Shown here: piece after piece, positions 36,920 to 45,584 of the stretch | Layout: each line of letters starts with the position of its first letter | How positions within the stretch are numbered: the stretch's first letter is position 1 | Assembly: GCA_947073545.1 (NCBI GenBank) | Contig: CAMTMP010000011.1 | Span: 1 to 64,000 of the forward strand | Reading direction: 5' to 3' | Length of the DNA: 64,000 nt | From: an uncultured bacterium | Lineage (GTDB): Bacteria > Bacillota > Clostridia > Lachnospirales > Lachnospiraceae | Made by a program: the position numbers and the translations under genes | Notes under the pieces: generated by a model | Database searches by the model: none | What the model saw: only the letters and a program-made list of their open reading frames with translations | Told to the model about the DNA's origin: nothing

Positions 36920-37402
36920 ATGCTTTACCACCCGATCCCCCCGCTCTACGATGAGCATTCCAAAATTTTGATACTGGGCAGTTTTCCCTCTGTGAAATCC
37001 AGAGAACAGCAGTTTTTTTATGGACATAAGCAGAACCGTTTCTGGCGTGTGATGGCGCAGGTGCTCGACTGTGCGGTGCCGGAGACTGTCGGGGAGAAAA
37101 AGGAGATGCTTTTGTCCCACCATATCGCGGTGTGGGATGTGATTGCGAGCTGTGAGATCACAGGCTCCTCGGACGCCAGCATCCGTGATGCAGCGCCCAA
37201 CGATTTGACAAAGATTCTGACCTGCGCGGACATCCGGGCCATCTATACCAACGGCGGGAAAGCGCAGCAGCTGTACAGGAAATATATTTACCCGGTGAAC
37301 GGCCAGGAAGCGGTTTGTCTGCCGTCCACAAGCCCGGCTAATGCTGGATATTCCCTGGAAAAGCTTGTGGAGGCGTGGCATACGATTCGGAAGGAACTGT
37401 AA
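36920..37402 (+). CDS. DNA-deoxyinosine glycosylase (UDG family 6-like)
   Basis: 160 residues. Uracil-DNA glycosylase superfamily motifs are ILILGSFPSVKSRE and FYGHKQNRFWRVM at the start, and LPSTSPANAGYS at the C-terminal DNA-intercalating loop. This pattern marks the hypoxanthine-DNA glycosylase group, which removes deaminated adenine. It is a single gene with AAGGAG upstream of the ATG. Confidence 0.85.
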   Translation: MLYHPIPPLYDEHSKILILGSFPSVKSREQQFFYGHKQNRFWRVMAQVLDCAVPETVGEKKEMLLSHHIAVWDVIASCEITGSSDASIRDAAPNDLTKILTCADIRAIYTNGGKAQQLYRKYIYPVNGQEAVCLPSTSPANAGYSLEKLVEAWHTIRKEL

Positions 37403-37479
37403 ACGATTTCGACTTCGGATATGTTTATAGGAAATAAGAAATGTAAGGTGAAGAGTTTTGATGGCAGGAGGTGGACAAA

Positions 37480-37524
37480 ATGCCGTTAGTTTTGTGCATT
37501 GCAGGCGCTCCATGCAGAGGATGA
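37480..37524 (+). CDS. Putative 14-residue leader peptide upstream of the MFS gene
   Basis: The ORF MPLVLCIAGAPCRG has AGGAGG at 37466-37471, 8 bases ahead of the ATG, a stronger site than many genes here. Its stop codon is the first part of the left arm of a stem-loop (37514-37574). A short, well-translated ORF placed on a hairpin ahead of an exporter gene is the arrangement of ribosome-dependent attenuators for drug resistance genes. No data on expression; inference from layout. Confidence 0.45.
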   Translation: MPLVLCIAGAPCRG

Positions 37525-37574
37525 GGACGCTGTATGGAGGAGAGACCTAAGGGGGTATCGTCCTCAGCCTTTGC
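37514..37574 (+). promoter_or_regulatory. Stem-loop between leader ORF and MFS gene
   Basis: GCAGAGGATGAGGACG (37514-37529) pairs with CGTCCTCAGCCTTTGC (37559-37574) at 14 of 16 positions, with a 29-base loop. No T run follows, so it would act on translation or as part of alternative pairing rather than as a simple terminator. The MFS ATG is 43 bases further on. Confidence 0.5.
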
Positions 37575-37616
37575 ATCCTGAATGTAATATAAGTAGAAAA
37601 GAAGGAGCAAAGGAAA

Positions 37617-38903
37617 ATGAAAAAAACAATAAAAGATTTAAAAACGTTTCTGATTCTGTGGAGCACCCAGTCGCTTTCCCAGCTTGGGAGCGCTATGACA
37701 GGCTTCGCGCTCACGCTGTGGCTCTATGAGAAGACGGGGTCTGCGCTGCAGACGGCGCTTCTGGCGGTGTGCAGCTATGCGCCCTATGTGGGGATGAGTA
37801 TTTTTGCGGGGGCGCTCAGCGACAGGTGGGACAAGAAAAAGGTGATGCTTGTCTGTGATACGCTGGCGGCATGCTGCTCTGTGGCTGTTCTGTTATTGCT
37901 AAAGGCAGAGCTTCTGCTGCCTGTCCACATGTACATCCTGAATGTGCTGACCGGACTGATGAATACTGTACAGCAGCCCGCAAGCGACGTGGCGATGACC
38001 ATGATCACGCCGAAGGAATATTACCAGAAGACGAGCGGTCTGCGGTCGCTTTCCGCATCGCTTGTGACCATATTAAATCCGGTTCTGGCCACGGCATTGT
38101 ATGCCTTTGCGGGGATGGATATCGTTATTTATGTGGATCTGACCACGTTCGCGATCGCGTTTCTTTCACTGCTGTTTGGAGTGAAACTCTCTGCACCGAA
38201 AAAGAAGGAAGAGGCGGAAAAAGAATCTTTTTTGGAGTCGGCCAGAGCGGGGCTTGTCTGTCTTCGGAAAAATGAATTGGTACTGGTATTGATTTTGTTT
38301 CTGGCGGGGGTCAATCTCGTGGCGTCGGCTTTTGACGCGGTCCTCCCGGCGTTGATTTTGCCGAGGGAAAACGGCGGCGAGGCGGTTTTGGGAATCGTTA
38401 CTTCCTGTGCGGGAATTGCCATGTTATTCGGCAGTCTGATCGTGACGGCGCTGCCTGCGCCGAAAAACCGCATTCGTGTGATCTATCTGACGATGCTGTT
38501 TTCTCTGGGAACGGAGAATTTTATTCTGGCATTTACAAATAGTCCGGTGCTTTGGTGTATAGGACAGATCATAGGCTGGCTTCTGGTGCCTGTGATGAGC
38601 GCGAATTTGGACGTGATTCTGCGGACGACGATTCCGCTTGATATGCAGGGGCGGGTGTATTCCTGTAGAAATACGCTGCAATTTTTTACCATTCCGATCG
38701 GCTTGTCTCTGGGTGGTTTTATGGTAGATCATTTCTGCGAGCCGGTGATGGCGCAGGCGCCTTTGCAGGGTACGCTTGTCAGGCTGTTTGGCGAGGGGAA
38801 AGGCTCGGGCGCGGCGATGATGATGTTTGTTCTGGGCGTGCTCGGGGTGGTGATCTGTCTGGGATTCGGACGTGTCTTGCAAAGTTACAGATATACAGAA
38901 TAA
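37617..38903 (+). CDS. MFS transporter, drug-efflux type
   Basis: 428 residues with about 12 helices. MFS motif A is GALSDRWDKKKVMLVCDTLA after helix 2. The start KDLKTFLILWSTQSLSQLGS and helix pattern match the macrolide/multidrug efflux group (MefA-like) common in Firmicutes. AAGGAG precedes the ATG by about 10 bases. It stands alone behind a leader ORF with a stem-loop, which suggests drug-dependent induction. A terminator follows at 38943. Confidence 0.87.
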   Translation: MKKTIKDLKTFLILWSTQSLSQLGSAMTGFALTLWLYEKTGSALQTALLAVCSYAPYVGMSIFAGALSDRWDKKKVMLVCDTLAACCSVAVLLLLKAELLLPVHMYILNVLTGLMNTVQQPASDVAMTMITPKEYYQKTSGLRSLSASLVTILNPVLATALYAFAGMDIVIYVDLTTFAIAFLSLLFGVKLSAPKKKEEAEKESFLESARAGLVCLRKNELVLVLILFLAGVNLVASAFDAVLPALILPRENGGEAVLGIVTSCAGIAMLFGSLIVTALPAPKNRIRVIYLTMLFSLGTENFILAFTNSPVLWCIGQIIGWLLVPVMSANLDVILRTTIPLDMQGRVYSCRNTLQFFTIPIGLSLGGFMVDHFCEPVMAQAPLQGTLVRLFGEGKGSGAAMMMFVLGVLGVVICLGFGRVLQSYRYTE

Positions 38904-38942
38904 TTACAAAAACAGGTTTTACGACAAAGAGCCTGTAAACAC

Positions 38943-38986
38943 AAAACCGACAGATGTTTTCGTGAGAAAAACCTGTCGGTTTTATT
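38943..38986. terminator. Bidirectional intrinsic terminator
   Basis: AAAACCGACAG (38943-38953) and CTGTCGGTTTT (38973-38983) form a perfect 11-bp stem with T runs on both strands. It sits between the convergent MFS and hemerythrin genes. Confidence 0.88.
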
Positions 38987-39041
38987 ATGCGAACAATGAG
39001 TCAGGCGCCGCGCTTGCACGGGCATTTGTGAAGCACAGAAT

Positions 39042-39929
39042 TTACACCTGTGCGCAGAACGCAAAATATCCCTTCCCCTCCGTGCTAAGAAGCAGACTGT
39101 AGGGCGGATATTCCTTGTCGAAAGTGCGGACGAACTGTTCAAAGGTCAGCATGTCGTTTCGCTCTAAAGTGCCGCGGACGGTATCAGGAAAGTGCGTCTT
39201 TAAACGGCTGATAAACTGTTCGGACAAAAGCTTCATGGCGGTGATGACCGTCTGGTCGATTCTGTGTATGTCCTTTCCCAGAATTTCACTGAGAGTATGC
39301 AGAACCAACGATTCTTCAAAAACCAGATAGATACGGATGAGGTTCTTTTCTTCCGTCCGGTAAGTCAGGCGGAAGCAGAGTGTTTTTCCTGTGGAAAATT
39401 CTACCCCGCTGTAATGGCGGCTTATGACTTCCGCGCTTGTCTGCGCGAGACTCTCAAGTCCCTGCATAAGCGCTTTCTCCACACTTTCCTGCTCGCTTTC
39501 ATCCGTCTGGTGCACCCATTTGTGTGGGTTTTTGCCCGTGATGGCACGGTCTTCGACAATGATGTGGCCGTTGAGCCAGCCAACGCAGATACCGAGGAAA
39601 TGTCCCACCGATTCGGTGGAGTAATCCTGCGCCTCCATCTCCGCTTCCAGCGCAGGGAGTGTCTTGTCCCGCAGGCTGTCATGCAGACGCTTATGTACGG
39701 CAAGTCCGGGATAGCCGATGGACTGCATGTAGGCTTCCTCGTCAGCGAAATGCTTCATGGTGTAGCTCTTGAAATACTTGATGCCTTCCCGGCAGGCGTG
39801 CTGCTGTTTGGTCTCGTCCTCATTGAGGGCGATCAGCTTTCCTACAATGGAAAACAGTTTTTTGTGGGCGCTGTCAATGCTGTCCACACCTACGCTGAAT
39901 CGGTCGTTCCATTTGATTTCTTTTGCCAT
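39042..39929 (-). CDS. Bacteriohemerythrin fused to a CheX-like domain
   Basis: 295 residues. Residues 1-135 form a hemerythrin domain with the di-iron ligands in order: DSAHKKLF, FADEEAYM, AVHKRLHD, and NGHIIVEDRAI. Residues 150-295 (GLESLAQTSAEVISRHYSGV..., TVITAMKLLSEQFISRLKTHF) resemble the CheX/CheC chemotaxis phosphatase or CheX-like fold. The protein may sense oxygen or other diatomic gases and dephosphorylate or bind a receiver. It is divergent from a dual-receiver protein and a hybrid kinase, which are plausible partners (inference). Confidence 0.82.
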   Translation of the reverse strand: MAKEIKWNDRFSVGVDSIDSAHKKLFSIVGKLIALNEDETKQQHACREGIKYFKSYTMKHFADEEAYMQSIGYPGLAVHKRLHDSLRDKTLPALEAEMEAQDYSTESVGHFLGICVGWLNGHIIVEDRAITGKNPHKWVHQTDESEQESVEKALMQGLESLAQTSAEVISRHYSGVEFSTGKTLCFRLTYRTEEKNLIRIYLVFEESLVLHTLSEILGKDIHRIDQTVITAMKLLSEQFISRLKTHFPDTVRGTLERNDMLTFEQFVRTFDKEYPPYSLLLSTEGKGYFAFCAQV

Positions 39930-40025
39930 AATACAATCATCTCCCTAGTAATTGATAGGAATATGTTACCATATTTTACCCGGTGTCTCAATACGAAAAA
40001 TAGCAGTGCAAAGAGCGGCAAAAGT

Positions 40026-40034
40026 TGGTATAAT
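40026..40034 (+). promoter_or_regulatory. Extended -10 promoter element
   Basis: TGGTATAAT is an extended -10 box about 40 bases ahead of the dual-receiver gene start. A convincing -35 box is not seen. Confidence 0.5.
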
Positions 40035-40073
40035 ATAAACATTATATTGTGCTTGGATGAGGGGGTAAGGTTT

Positions 40074-40949
40074 ATGAAATATAAGGTTTTGCTGACGGGA
40101 AACAACAAAATGGTTATCAATGAATTTTTTACGTATATGGATTTCAGCTTCGAGTGTGTCAGCACCTCGGAACGCTACGACGATATTATAAATCATATCA
40201 AATACGTGCAGCCGGATGTGCTTGTCTACTGTCTGTACGGAGAATCCCCGGACGACCTGAAGCGGTTTGTCAATGTGGAGGACAAGATTGCGGAGGAGAG
40301 GATTCCTATTGTGATTGTCGGGGACGCGGATGAGTGCGAGCAGTTTGTACATATTGCCCCTGCTATGAACGTGACTATATTTCGCAGACCGATTTCCACA
40401 CAGAAGCTGGAAGAGGGCATCGTCAAGCTGTTGAAGGAAAAGGGGCCGGAGATTCGGGGAAAACGGTCCGTGACAGTGACGGAGAGTACGCTGAAAACGG
40501 AAGACGTCATGCGTGTGGCGGAGGAGCTTCTCGCCCAGATTGCGAAAGAAGAGGAAAAGGAGAAGAAGCTGCGGGAGGAGGCGGCGAGAAAAAAGCATAT
40601 TCTTGTGGTGGACGACGACAGCAGTGTGCTTAAGCTCCTGAAAGGTTATCTGGTGGAGCGCTATGATGTGGCGACAGCCATCAGCGGCAAGATTGCCCTG
40701 AAGTTCCTCGAGACGAAGAAGACGGACATGGTGATTCTGGATTATGAGATGCCGGTGGATAACGGAGCGGCGGTTCTTTCAAAGATCAGGGAGAATCCGG
40801 CGACAAGAAATATTCCGGTCGTGTTCCTCACGGGTGTGACGGACAGAAATAAGATTATGGAGGTGCTGTCGATGAAACCGAAGGGGTATCTGGCCAAGCC
40901 GATTGATATGGAGAAGCTGTCCTCCACGATAAAGGGCGTTTTGGGCTGA
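40074..40949 (+). CDS. Two-domain receiver protein (degenerate REC plus REC)
   Basis: 291 residues from the ATG at 40074; AGGGGGTAAGG lies upstream. Residues 1-120 look like a degenerate receiver (VLLTGNNKMVINEFF..., RIPIVIVGDADECEQFV). A charged helix (about 140-175, KEEEKEKKLREEAARKK) links to a complete receiver: HILVVDDDSSVLKLL, phosphoacceptor Asp in VILDYEMPVDNG, Thr in VVFLTG and Lys in YLAKPI. There is no output domain, so it acts by protein contact. The hybrid kinase begins 30 bases downstream and is the likely phosphate donor. Confidence 0.83.
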   Translation: MKYKVLLTGNNKMVINEFFTYMDFSFECVSTSERYDDIINHIKYVQPDVLVYCLYGESPDDLKRFVNVEDKIAEERIPIVIVGDADECEQFVHIAPAMNVTIFRRPISTQKLEEGIVKLLKEKGPEIRGKRSVTVTESTLKTEDVMRVAEELLAQIAKEEEKEKKLREEAARKKHILVVDDDSSVLKLLKGYLVERYDVATAISGKIALKFLETKKTDMVILDYEMPVDNGAAVLSKIRENPATRNIPVVFLTGVTDRNKIMEVLSMKPKGYLAKPIDMEKLSSTIKGVLG

Positions 40950-40979
40950 TAAAACGATATTCTGTAGAGGGAGGATGCT

Positions 40980-43694
40980 ATGGCGGTCATAGAGAGCGAA
41001 CTCAAGCTGACAGATTTGATAGATGTGGAATCTTTACAGAAAATACAGGATGCGTTTTCTGATATGTCGGGAATTGCATCTATGATTGCAGATATTTCCG
41101 GCGTGATACAGACGAAGCCCTCCGGGTTTACGGATTTTTGTCAAAAGTATATCCGAAGCACAGAGGAGGGGCGAAGGCGCTGTCAGTTGTGTAATAAGCA
41201 GGGAGTGGAAAGAGCCGCGAAAGCAGGGGGTTCCTGTGCTTATTATTGTCATGCGGGGCTTGTGACTTTTGCCGCACCCATCATGGCCCATGGGCATCCG
41301 GTAGGATGCTTTATCGGGGGTCAGATGTTGACCATTCCGCCGGATGAAGAACAGATGCGGCAGGTGGCTGAGGAGATCGGTGTGGATGCGGACGGTTTGG
41401 TATACGCCGCGCAGGACATCAGGATTGTGGGCAAGGAAACGGTAGGAAAGGTGTCCAACGCGCTCTATACGATAGCCAATGTCCTTTCAGATATCGCTTA
41501 CTCCAAATATCAGGAAAGCCTGACCAACATGGAGCTGAAAAAAACCTCCAATATGAAATCGGATTTTCTGGCGAATATGAGCCACGAGATCCGCACGCCC
41601 ATGAATGCGGTGATCGGCATGGCGGAGATGGCGCTCAGGGAAGATTTGACGCCTGCAGCAAGAGAATATATCGGACAGATTAAATCGTCGGGACAGACGC
41701 TTCTTACGATTATCAATGATATTTTGGACTTTTCCAAGATCGAATCAGGCATGATGGATATCAGCGATGTGGCATATGAACCGATGTCCATGATCAATGA
41801 CGTATCCAACATCATTATGACACGGATTGGAAGTAAGGATCTGGAACTTACAGTGGACGTAAACCCGGATCTGCCATCGGGACTGTACGGCGATAACGTG
41901 CGCATTAAACAGGTGATTGTCAATCTGGCGAACAATGCGGTTAAATTTACCAAAGAGGGAAATGTCCATGTGAAAGTTGATTTCCTGCAGACGGCGGAAG
42001 ACAGAATAGAGCTGATTGTGTCTATCACCGATACGGGGAGTGGGATTAAAGAGAGCGATATGGATAAGCTTTTTAAATCCTTTCAACAGTTAGACAGCAA
42101 GAGAAACCGCAATATCGAAGGAACCGGACTGGGGCTTGCCATCTGCAGACAGCTTGTTACCCTGATGAAGGGAAAGATACATGTGGAAAGCGTGTACGGA
42201 AAAGGGTCAACTTTTTCTTTTGCGATTCCGCAGAAAGTGACAGATATGCACTGTTCCGTGGAAAAGCTGCCGGAGAATACAGTGGCGGCCGGGTTGATTC
42301 AGAGCGAGTACATTGCGCAGGAGCTGGCGGTCGATATGGAGAGACTCGGTGTCAGCTATGAGAGGCTGGAGTCGGAGGAGACGCTTAACAAGGTTAGGGA
42401 AAGTGGTGCGGGGTATTTCTTTGTGGAGCAGCCGCTATTTACGGAAGCGGTACAGTTTTTTCTTAGACTGCATCCCGATATCTGCGGGGTGCTTCTGACA
42501 AATTACCACACGGTTCGTTCCTATGATCTGCCGAATCTGCGCGTGGTGAAGAAGCCGCTCTATATTCTCGGACTGGCGAATATTTTTAACGGCAAGGAAG
42601 ATAACGCCGCCTTTTCAATGATGGAGGCGGAGGACTTTGATTTCGTGGCACCCAAGGCGGAGATTTTGGTGGTGGACGACAATGCCATCAATCTGACGGT
42701 GGCCAAGGGACTCTTAAATCCGTTGGGGATGAAGATCGAGACGGCGCTCAGCGGGAAGGATGCCGTTTTGATGGTGACGGATAAGCGCTATGACATTATT
42801 TTTATGGATCATATGATGCCGGAGATGGACGGCGTGGAGACGACCCGTGTGATCCGCAGACTTCTCGGAGACAACGGGCAGGTGCCGATCATAGCCCTCA
42901 CTGCAAACGCGGTGGAGGGCACGGCGGAAATGTTTATCAGTGAGGGCATGAACGACTTTGTGACGAAACCCATTGAGATGCGGGATATGGTTTTCAAACT
43001 TCGCAAGTGGCTTCCGCAGGAGAGGATTGAGAAAAAGAAAAAGAAGGCCGGTGCGCCGCTTCGAAATATGCACAAGGATGGCGACGGTGGACAGACCGCC
43101 ACAGACATTGTCATTGAAGGGCTGGATGTGCAGAAGGCGATGGGATTCCTTGGAAACGAAGATCTGTTCTGGTCTGTGCTCAAGGAGTATTACCGTGTGA
43201 TTGATAAGAAGTGTGCCTTGATACAGCAATATGAGCAGAAGGAACAGTGGAGAGATTATACGGTCGAAGTGCATGCGCTCAAGAGCGCGTCCAGACAGAT
43301 CGGCGCCACGGATCTGGCATATACCGCCGAGCAGATGGAGGCGGCCGGAAATGCCGGCAACGCTGCCCTGATCCATAAGATTACGCCGGGAATGCTGGAA
43401 GAGTATATGTTCTATAAAGGCATTCTGGCGCCTTACTTTATAGAAGAGACGGCCGAGCAGAGCGGAAGAGCTGCGGAGTCGGAAGAGATGGCGGCGCTTT
43501 TTGCACAGATGGAGGAGGCTATGGAAAATCTGGATATGGATGCGATGGAGCAGGCAGTCCGGGATATGAGCCAGTATTCCTACGGGGATGCGCAGCGCAG
43601 TATTTTTGAAAAGCTGAAAAATGCGGTGGAGGATATCGATACGGAGCGGTGCGAGGAAATCATCGTAGAGTGGAAGAAGGAACTGGATAGGTAA
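40980..43694 (+). CDS. PocR-domain hybrid sensor histidine kinase
   Basis: 904 residues. The N-terminal PocR sensory domain (about 8-170) has Cys-rich motifs CQLCNKQGVERA and YYCHAGLVTFAAPI. HisKA has DFLANMSHEIRTPMNAVIGMAEM, HATPase has NLANNAVKFT, ITDTGSGI and GTGLGLAICRQLV. A pseudo-receiver-like region (about 425-530) is followed by a true receiver (ILVVDDNAINLTVAKGLL, FMDHMMPEMDG, DFVTKPI) and an HPt domain (VEVHALKSASRQIGATDLAYTAEQME). No membrane helix is seen, so it is cytoplasmic. PocR domains bind small hydrocarbon-type ligands; the ligand here is unknown. Confidence 0.92.
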   Translation: MAVIESELKLTDLIDVESLQKIQDAFSDMSGIASMIADISGVIQTKPSGFTDFCQKYIRSTEEGRRRCQLCNKQGVERAAKAGGSCAYYCHAGLVTFAAPIMAHGHPVGCFIGGQMLTIPPDEEQMRQVAEEIGVDADGLVYAAQDIRIVGKETVGKVSNALYTIANVLSDIAYSKYQESLTNMELKKTSNMKSDFLANMSHEIRTPMNAVIGMAEMALREDLTPAAREYIGQIKSSGQTLLTIINDILDFSKIESGMMDISDVAYEPMSMINDVSNIIMTRIGSKDLELTVDVNPDLPSGLYGDNVRIKQVIVNLANNAVKFTKEGNVHVKVDFLQTAEDRIELIVSITDTGSGIKESDMDKLFKSFQQLDSKRNRNIEGTGLGLAICRQLVTLMKGKIHVESVYGKGSTFSFAIPQKVTDMHCSVEKLPENTVAAGLIQSEYIAQELAVDMERLGVSYERLESEETLNKVRESGAGYFFVEQPLFTEAVQFFLRLHPDICGVLLTNYHTVRSYDLPNLRVVKKPLYILGLANIFNGKEDNAAFSMMEAEDFDFVAPKAEILVVDDNAINLTVAKGLLNPLGMKIETALSGKDAVLMVTDKRYDIIFMDHMMPEMDGVETTRVIRRLLGDNGQVPIIALTANAVEGTAEMFISEGMNDFVTKPIEMRDMVFKLRKWLPQERIEKKKKKAGAPLRNMHKDGDGGQTATDIVIEGLDVQKAMGFLGNEDLFWSVLKEYYRVIDKKCALIQQYEQKEQWRDYTVEVHALKSASRQIGATDLAYTAEQMEAAGNAGNAALIHKITPGMLEEYMFYKGILAPYFIEETAEQSGRAAESEEMAALFAQMEEAMENLDMDAMEQAVRDMSQYSYGDAQRSIFEKLKNAVEDIDTERCEEIIVEWKKELDR

Positions 43695-43706
43695 CAGACA
43701 GTCCAT

Positions 43707-43796
43707 GACTTTGCACTTGCTGCAAAGTCCGTGAGAACACGTAAAGGATGAGAAGAACCCGGCCTCTTTGCCGAAGGCAAAACTGGAATAGGCCGG
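43707..43796. repeat. Cluster of perfect small inverted repeats
   Basis: GACTTTGCA/TGCAAAGTC (43707-43729, 5-base loop) is followed by CCGGCCT/AGGCCGG (43759-43796), which encloses TTTGCC-GAA-GGCAAA. The dense stems could be a REP-like intergenic element or a structured 3' UTR. No coding potential is seen here. Confidence 0.6.
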
Positions 43797-43849
43797 ATTC
43801 GGTAACAATGAAGCCGAAGGCTGAATAGCTGCCTGAATGGTTAAATATA

Positions 43850-43889
43850 AGCAGAAAAGTGCATAATATGCATTTTTCTGCTTTTCTTT
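43850..43889. terminator. Strong intrinsic terminator
   Basis: AGCAGAAAAGTGCATA pairs with its complement ending TTTTCTGCT (43850-43882), followed by TTTCTTT. It ends the kinase operon before the amino acid transporter operon. Confidence 0.85.
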
Positions 43890-43952
43890 CGGAAAAGGTT
43901 GTGGTATGATAGAGCGGGCACGGACATAGGGATTGGAAAGGATGAGAAACGG

Positions 43953-44642
43953 ATGGCACAGTGGGCGGCTGAATTCAGTGATCTGTTTTATAAATGTTTT
44001 ATCAGGGAAGACCGTTACAAACTTCTCTTGAGCGGTATTGGCGTGACTATCAAGGTGTCGCTTTTAGCCATTGTCATCGGTATTCTGATCGGCATGTTGA
44101 TTGCGACATGCAATCTGTCAAAGAAAAAGGCGCTGCGGTTTGTCGGCGGTATCTATACGGACGTGATCAGAGGGACACCTTCGGTGACGCAGCTTATGAT
44201 TATCTATTTCGTTATTTTTGCTACGGTGCCTTTAGAAAAGTGGATTATTGCAGCAATTGCTTTCGGCGTCAACTCAGGCGCTTACGTGTCCGAGATTGTC
44301 CGGGCGGGTATTCTTTCTATTGACAAGGGGCAGACGGAGGCAGGAAGATCTCTGGGGCTTTCCGCGTTTCAGACCATGAGCCGGATTGTGATTCCTCAGG
44401 CGGTGAAAAATATTTTCCCCGCGCTCTGCAACGAATTTATCGTGCTGATCAAGGAAACGGCTATTGTGGGCTATGTAGGGTTGATGGACATACAGAAGGC
44501 GGGAGATTTTATTAAGAGCGCGACGTTCATTGCGTTTATGCCGTTGATCGGAACCGCTGTGATTTACTATGTACTCATTAAAATATTGACGCTGGCGCTT
44601 CGTCAGGTGGAAATACGGCTGCGGAAGGCGGATGCCAGATAA
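43953..44642 (+). CDS. Polar amino acid ABC transporter permease (first system)
   Basis: 229 residues from the ATG at 43953, with GGAAAGGATGAG upstream. HisM/GlnP type: five or so helices, start LLLSGIGVTIKVSLLAIVIG and YTDVIRGTPSVTQLMIIYF, and the EAA loop TEAGRSLGLSAFQTMSRIVIPQAVKN that contacts the ATPase. It is first in a permease-ATPase-binding protein operon (43.9-46.4 kb). Confidence 0.93.
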   Translation: MAQWAAEFSDLFYKCFIREDRYKLLLSGIGVTIKVSLLAIVIGILIGMLIATCNLSKKKALRFVGGIYTDVIRGTPSVTQLMIIYFVIFATVPLEKWIIAAIAFGVNSGAYVSEIVRAGILSIDKGQTEAGRSLGLSAFQTMSRIVIPQAVKNIFPALCNEFIVLIKETAIVGYVGLMDIQKAGDFIKSATFIAFMPLIGTAVIYYVLIKILTLALRQVEIRLRKADAR

Positions 44643-44729
44643 CAGGGTGAAACGGATTTGTGTCGCTCCGAAGCAGCGACATGGAGGTTAGTGTGATAAG
44701 TACCAAGTTTCACGCAGGAGAATAGATAT

Positions 44730-45452
44730 ATGATAAGAGTGAATAACCTACATAAAAAATTTGAGGATTTGGAAGTCCTGAGCGGGATTGACGAGCACAT
44801 TTCGCAGGGAGAAGTGGTTGTGGTGATCGGGCCTTCCGGGTCGGGTAAAAGCACCTTTTTGAGATGCCTCAACCTGCTTGAGACGGTTACCGAGGGGGAA
44901 ATTTATGTGGATGACGAGCTGATTACGGCCCCGAAAGTAAACGTGAACCGGGTCAGGCAGAAGATGGGCATGGTGTTTCAGCAGTTCAACCTGTTTCCAC
45001 ACCTGACCATTATGGACAATATCACGCTTGCCCCTGTCCTTCTTAAGAAAATGACGAAGGAAGCGGCGGTGAAACGGGGACAGGAGCTTTTGGAGCGGGT
45101 GAATCTGGGTGAGAAGGCGAATGCTTATCCGGCGCAGCTCTCCGGCGGGCAAAAGCAGAGAGTGGCGATTGCGAGAGCGCTTGCCATGGACCCTGAGATC
45201 ATGCTCTTCGATGAGCCAACGTCGGCGCTCGACCCGGAGATGGTGGGCGAGGTGCTGGATGTCATGAAAGACCTAGCAAAGTCCGGCATGACCATGGTAA
45301 TTGTGACTCACGAGATGGGATTTGCAAGAGAGGTGGCTTCCCGTGTACTGTTCATAGATCAGGGCGTGGTGATGGAGAGCGGTACGCCGGAGGAGATTTT
45401 TGGGAATCCGCAGAATGAGCGGACGAAAAATTTCCTGAGCAAAGTGCTGTAG
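44730..45452 (+). CDS. Polar amino acid ABC transporter ATPase (first system)
   Basis: 240 residues of GlnQ/HisP type. It has Walker [17 protein letters not shown]-loop [14 protein letters not shown], signature [15 protein letters not shown], Walker [21 protein letters not shown] and H-loop [15 protein letters not shown]. It energises the permease encoded just upstream. Confidence 0.95.
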   Translation: MIRVNNLHKKFEDLEVLSGIDEHISQGEVVVVIGPSGSGKSTFLRCLNLLETVTEGEIYVDDELITAPKVNVNRVRQKMGMVFQQFNLFPHLTIMDNITLAPVLLKKMTKEAAVKRGQELLERVNLGEKANAYPAQLSGGQKQRVAIARALAMDPEIMLFDEPTSALDPEMVGEVLDVMKDLAKSGMTMVIVTHEMGFAREVASRVLFIDQGVVMESGTPEEIFGNPQNERTKNFLSKVL

Positions 45453-45584
45453 CTGCGGCATCATCTGTGACGGGCAGCGGAATGCCGGGGATATGGCGGT
45501 AAGGATATGTGACTTGCGCGGGCGTACCGTCTGCGGGGTGATATATGATATAGAAAACAAGGAAAGACAGAGGAGGATAACATT

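Noticed and set aside
36110..37513. 467-codon open frame on the minus strand
   Set aside because: It is antisense to the FtsX permease end and the glycosylase gene, both with clear motifs, and its His/Arg-rich translation has no family features.
39264..40073. Long open frame that would extend the dual-receiver protein by 270 residues at its N-terminus
   Set aside because: It runs antisense through the hemerythrin gene, and the extension has no domain character; the ATG at 40074 has a ribosome site and a promoter.
42714..43808. 364-codon open frame on the minus strand
   Set aside because: It is antisense to the receiver and HPt domains of the hybrid kinase; low-complexity basic translation without a ribosome site.
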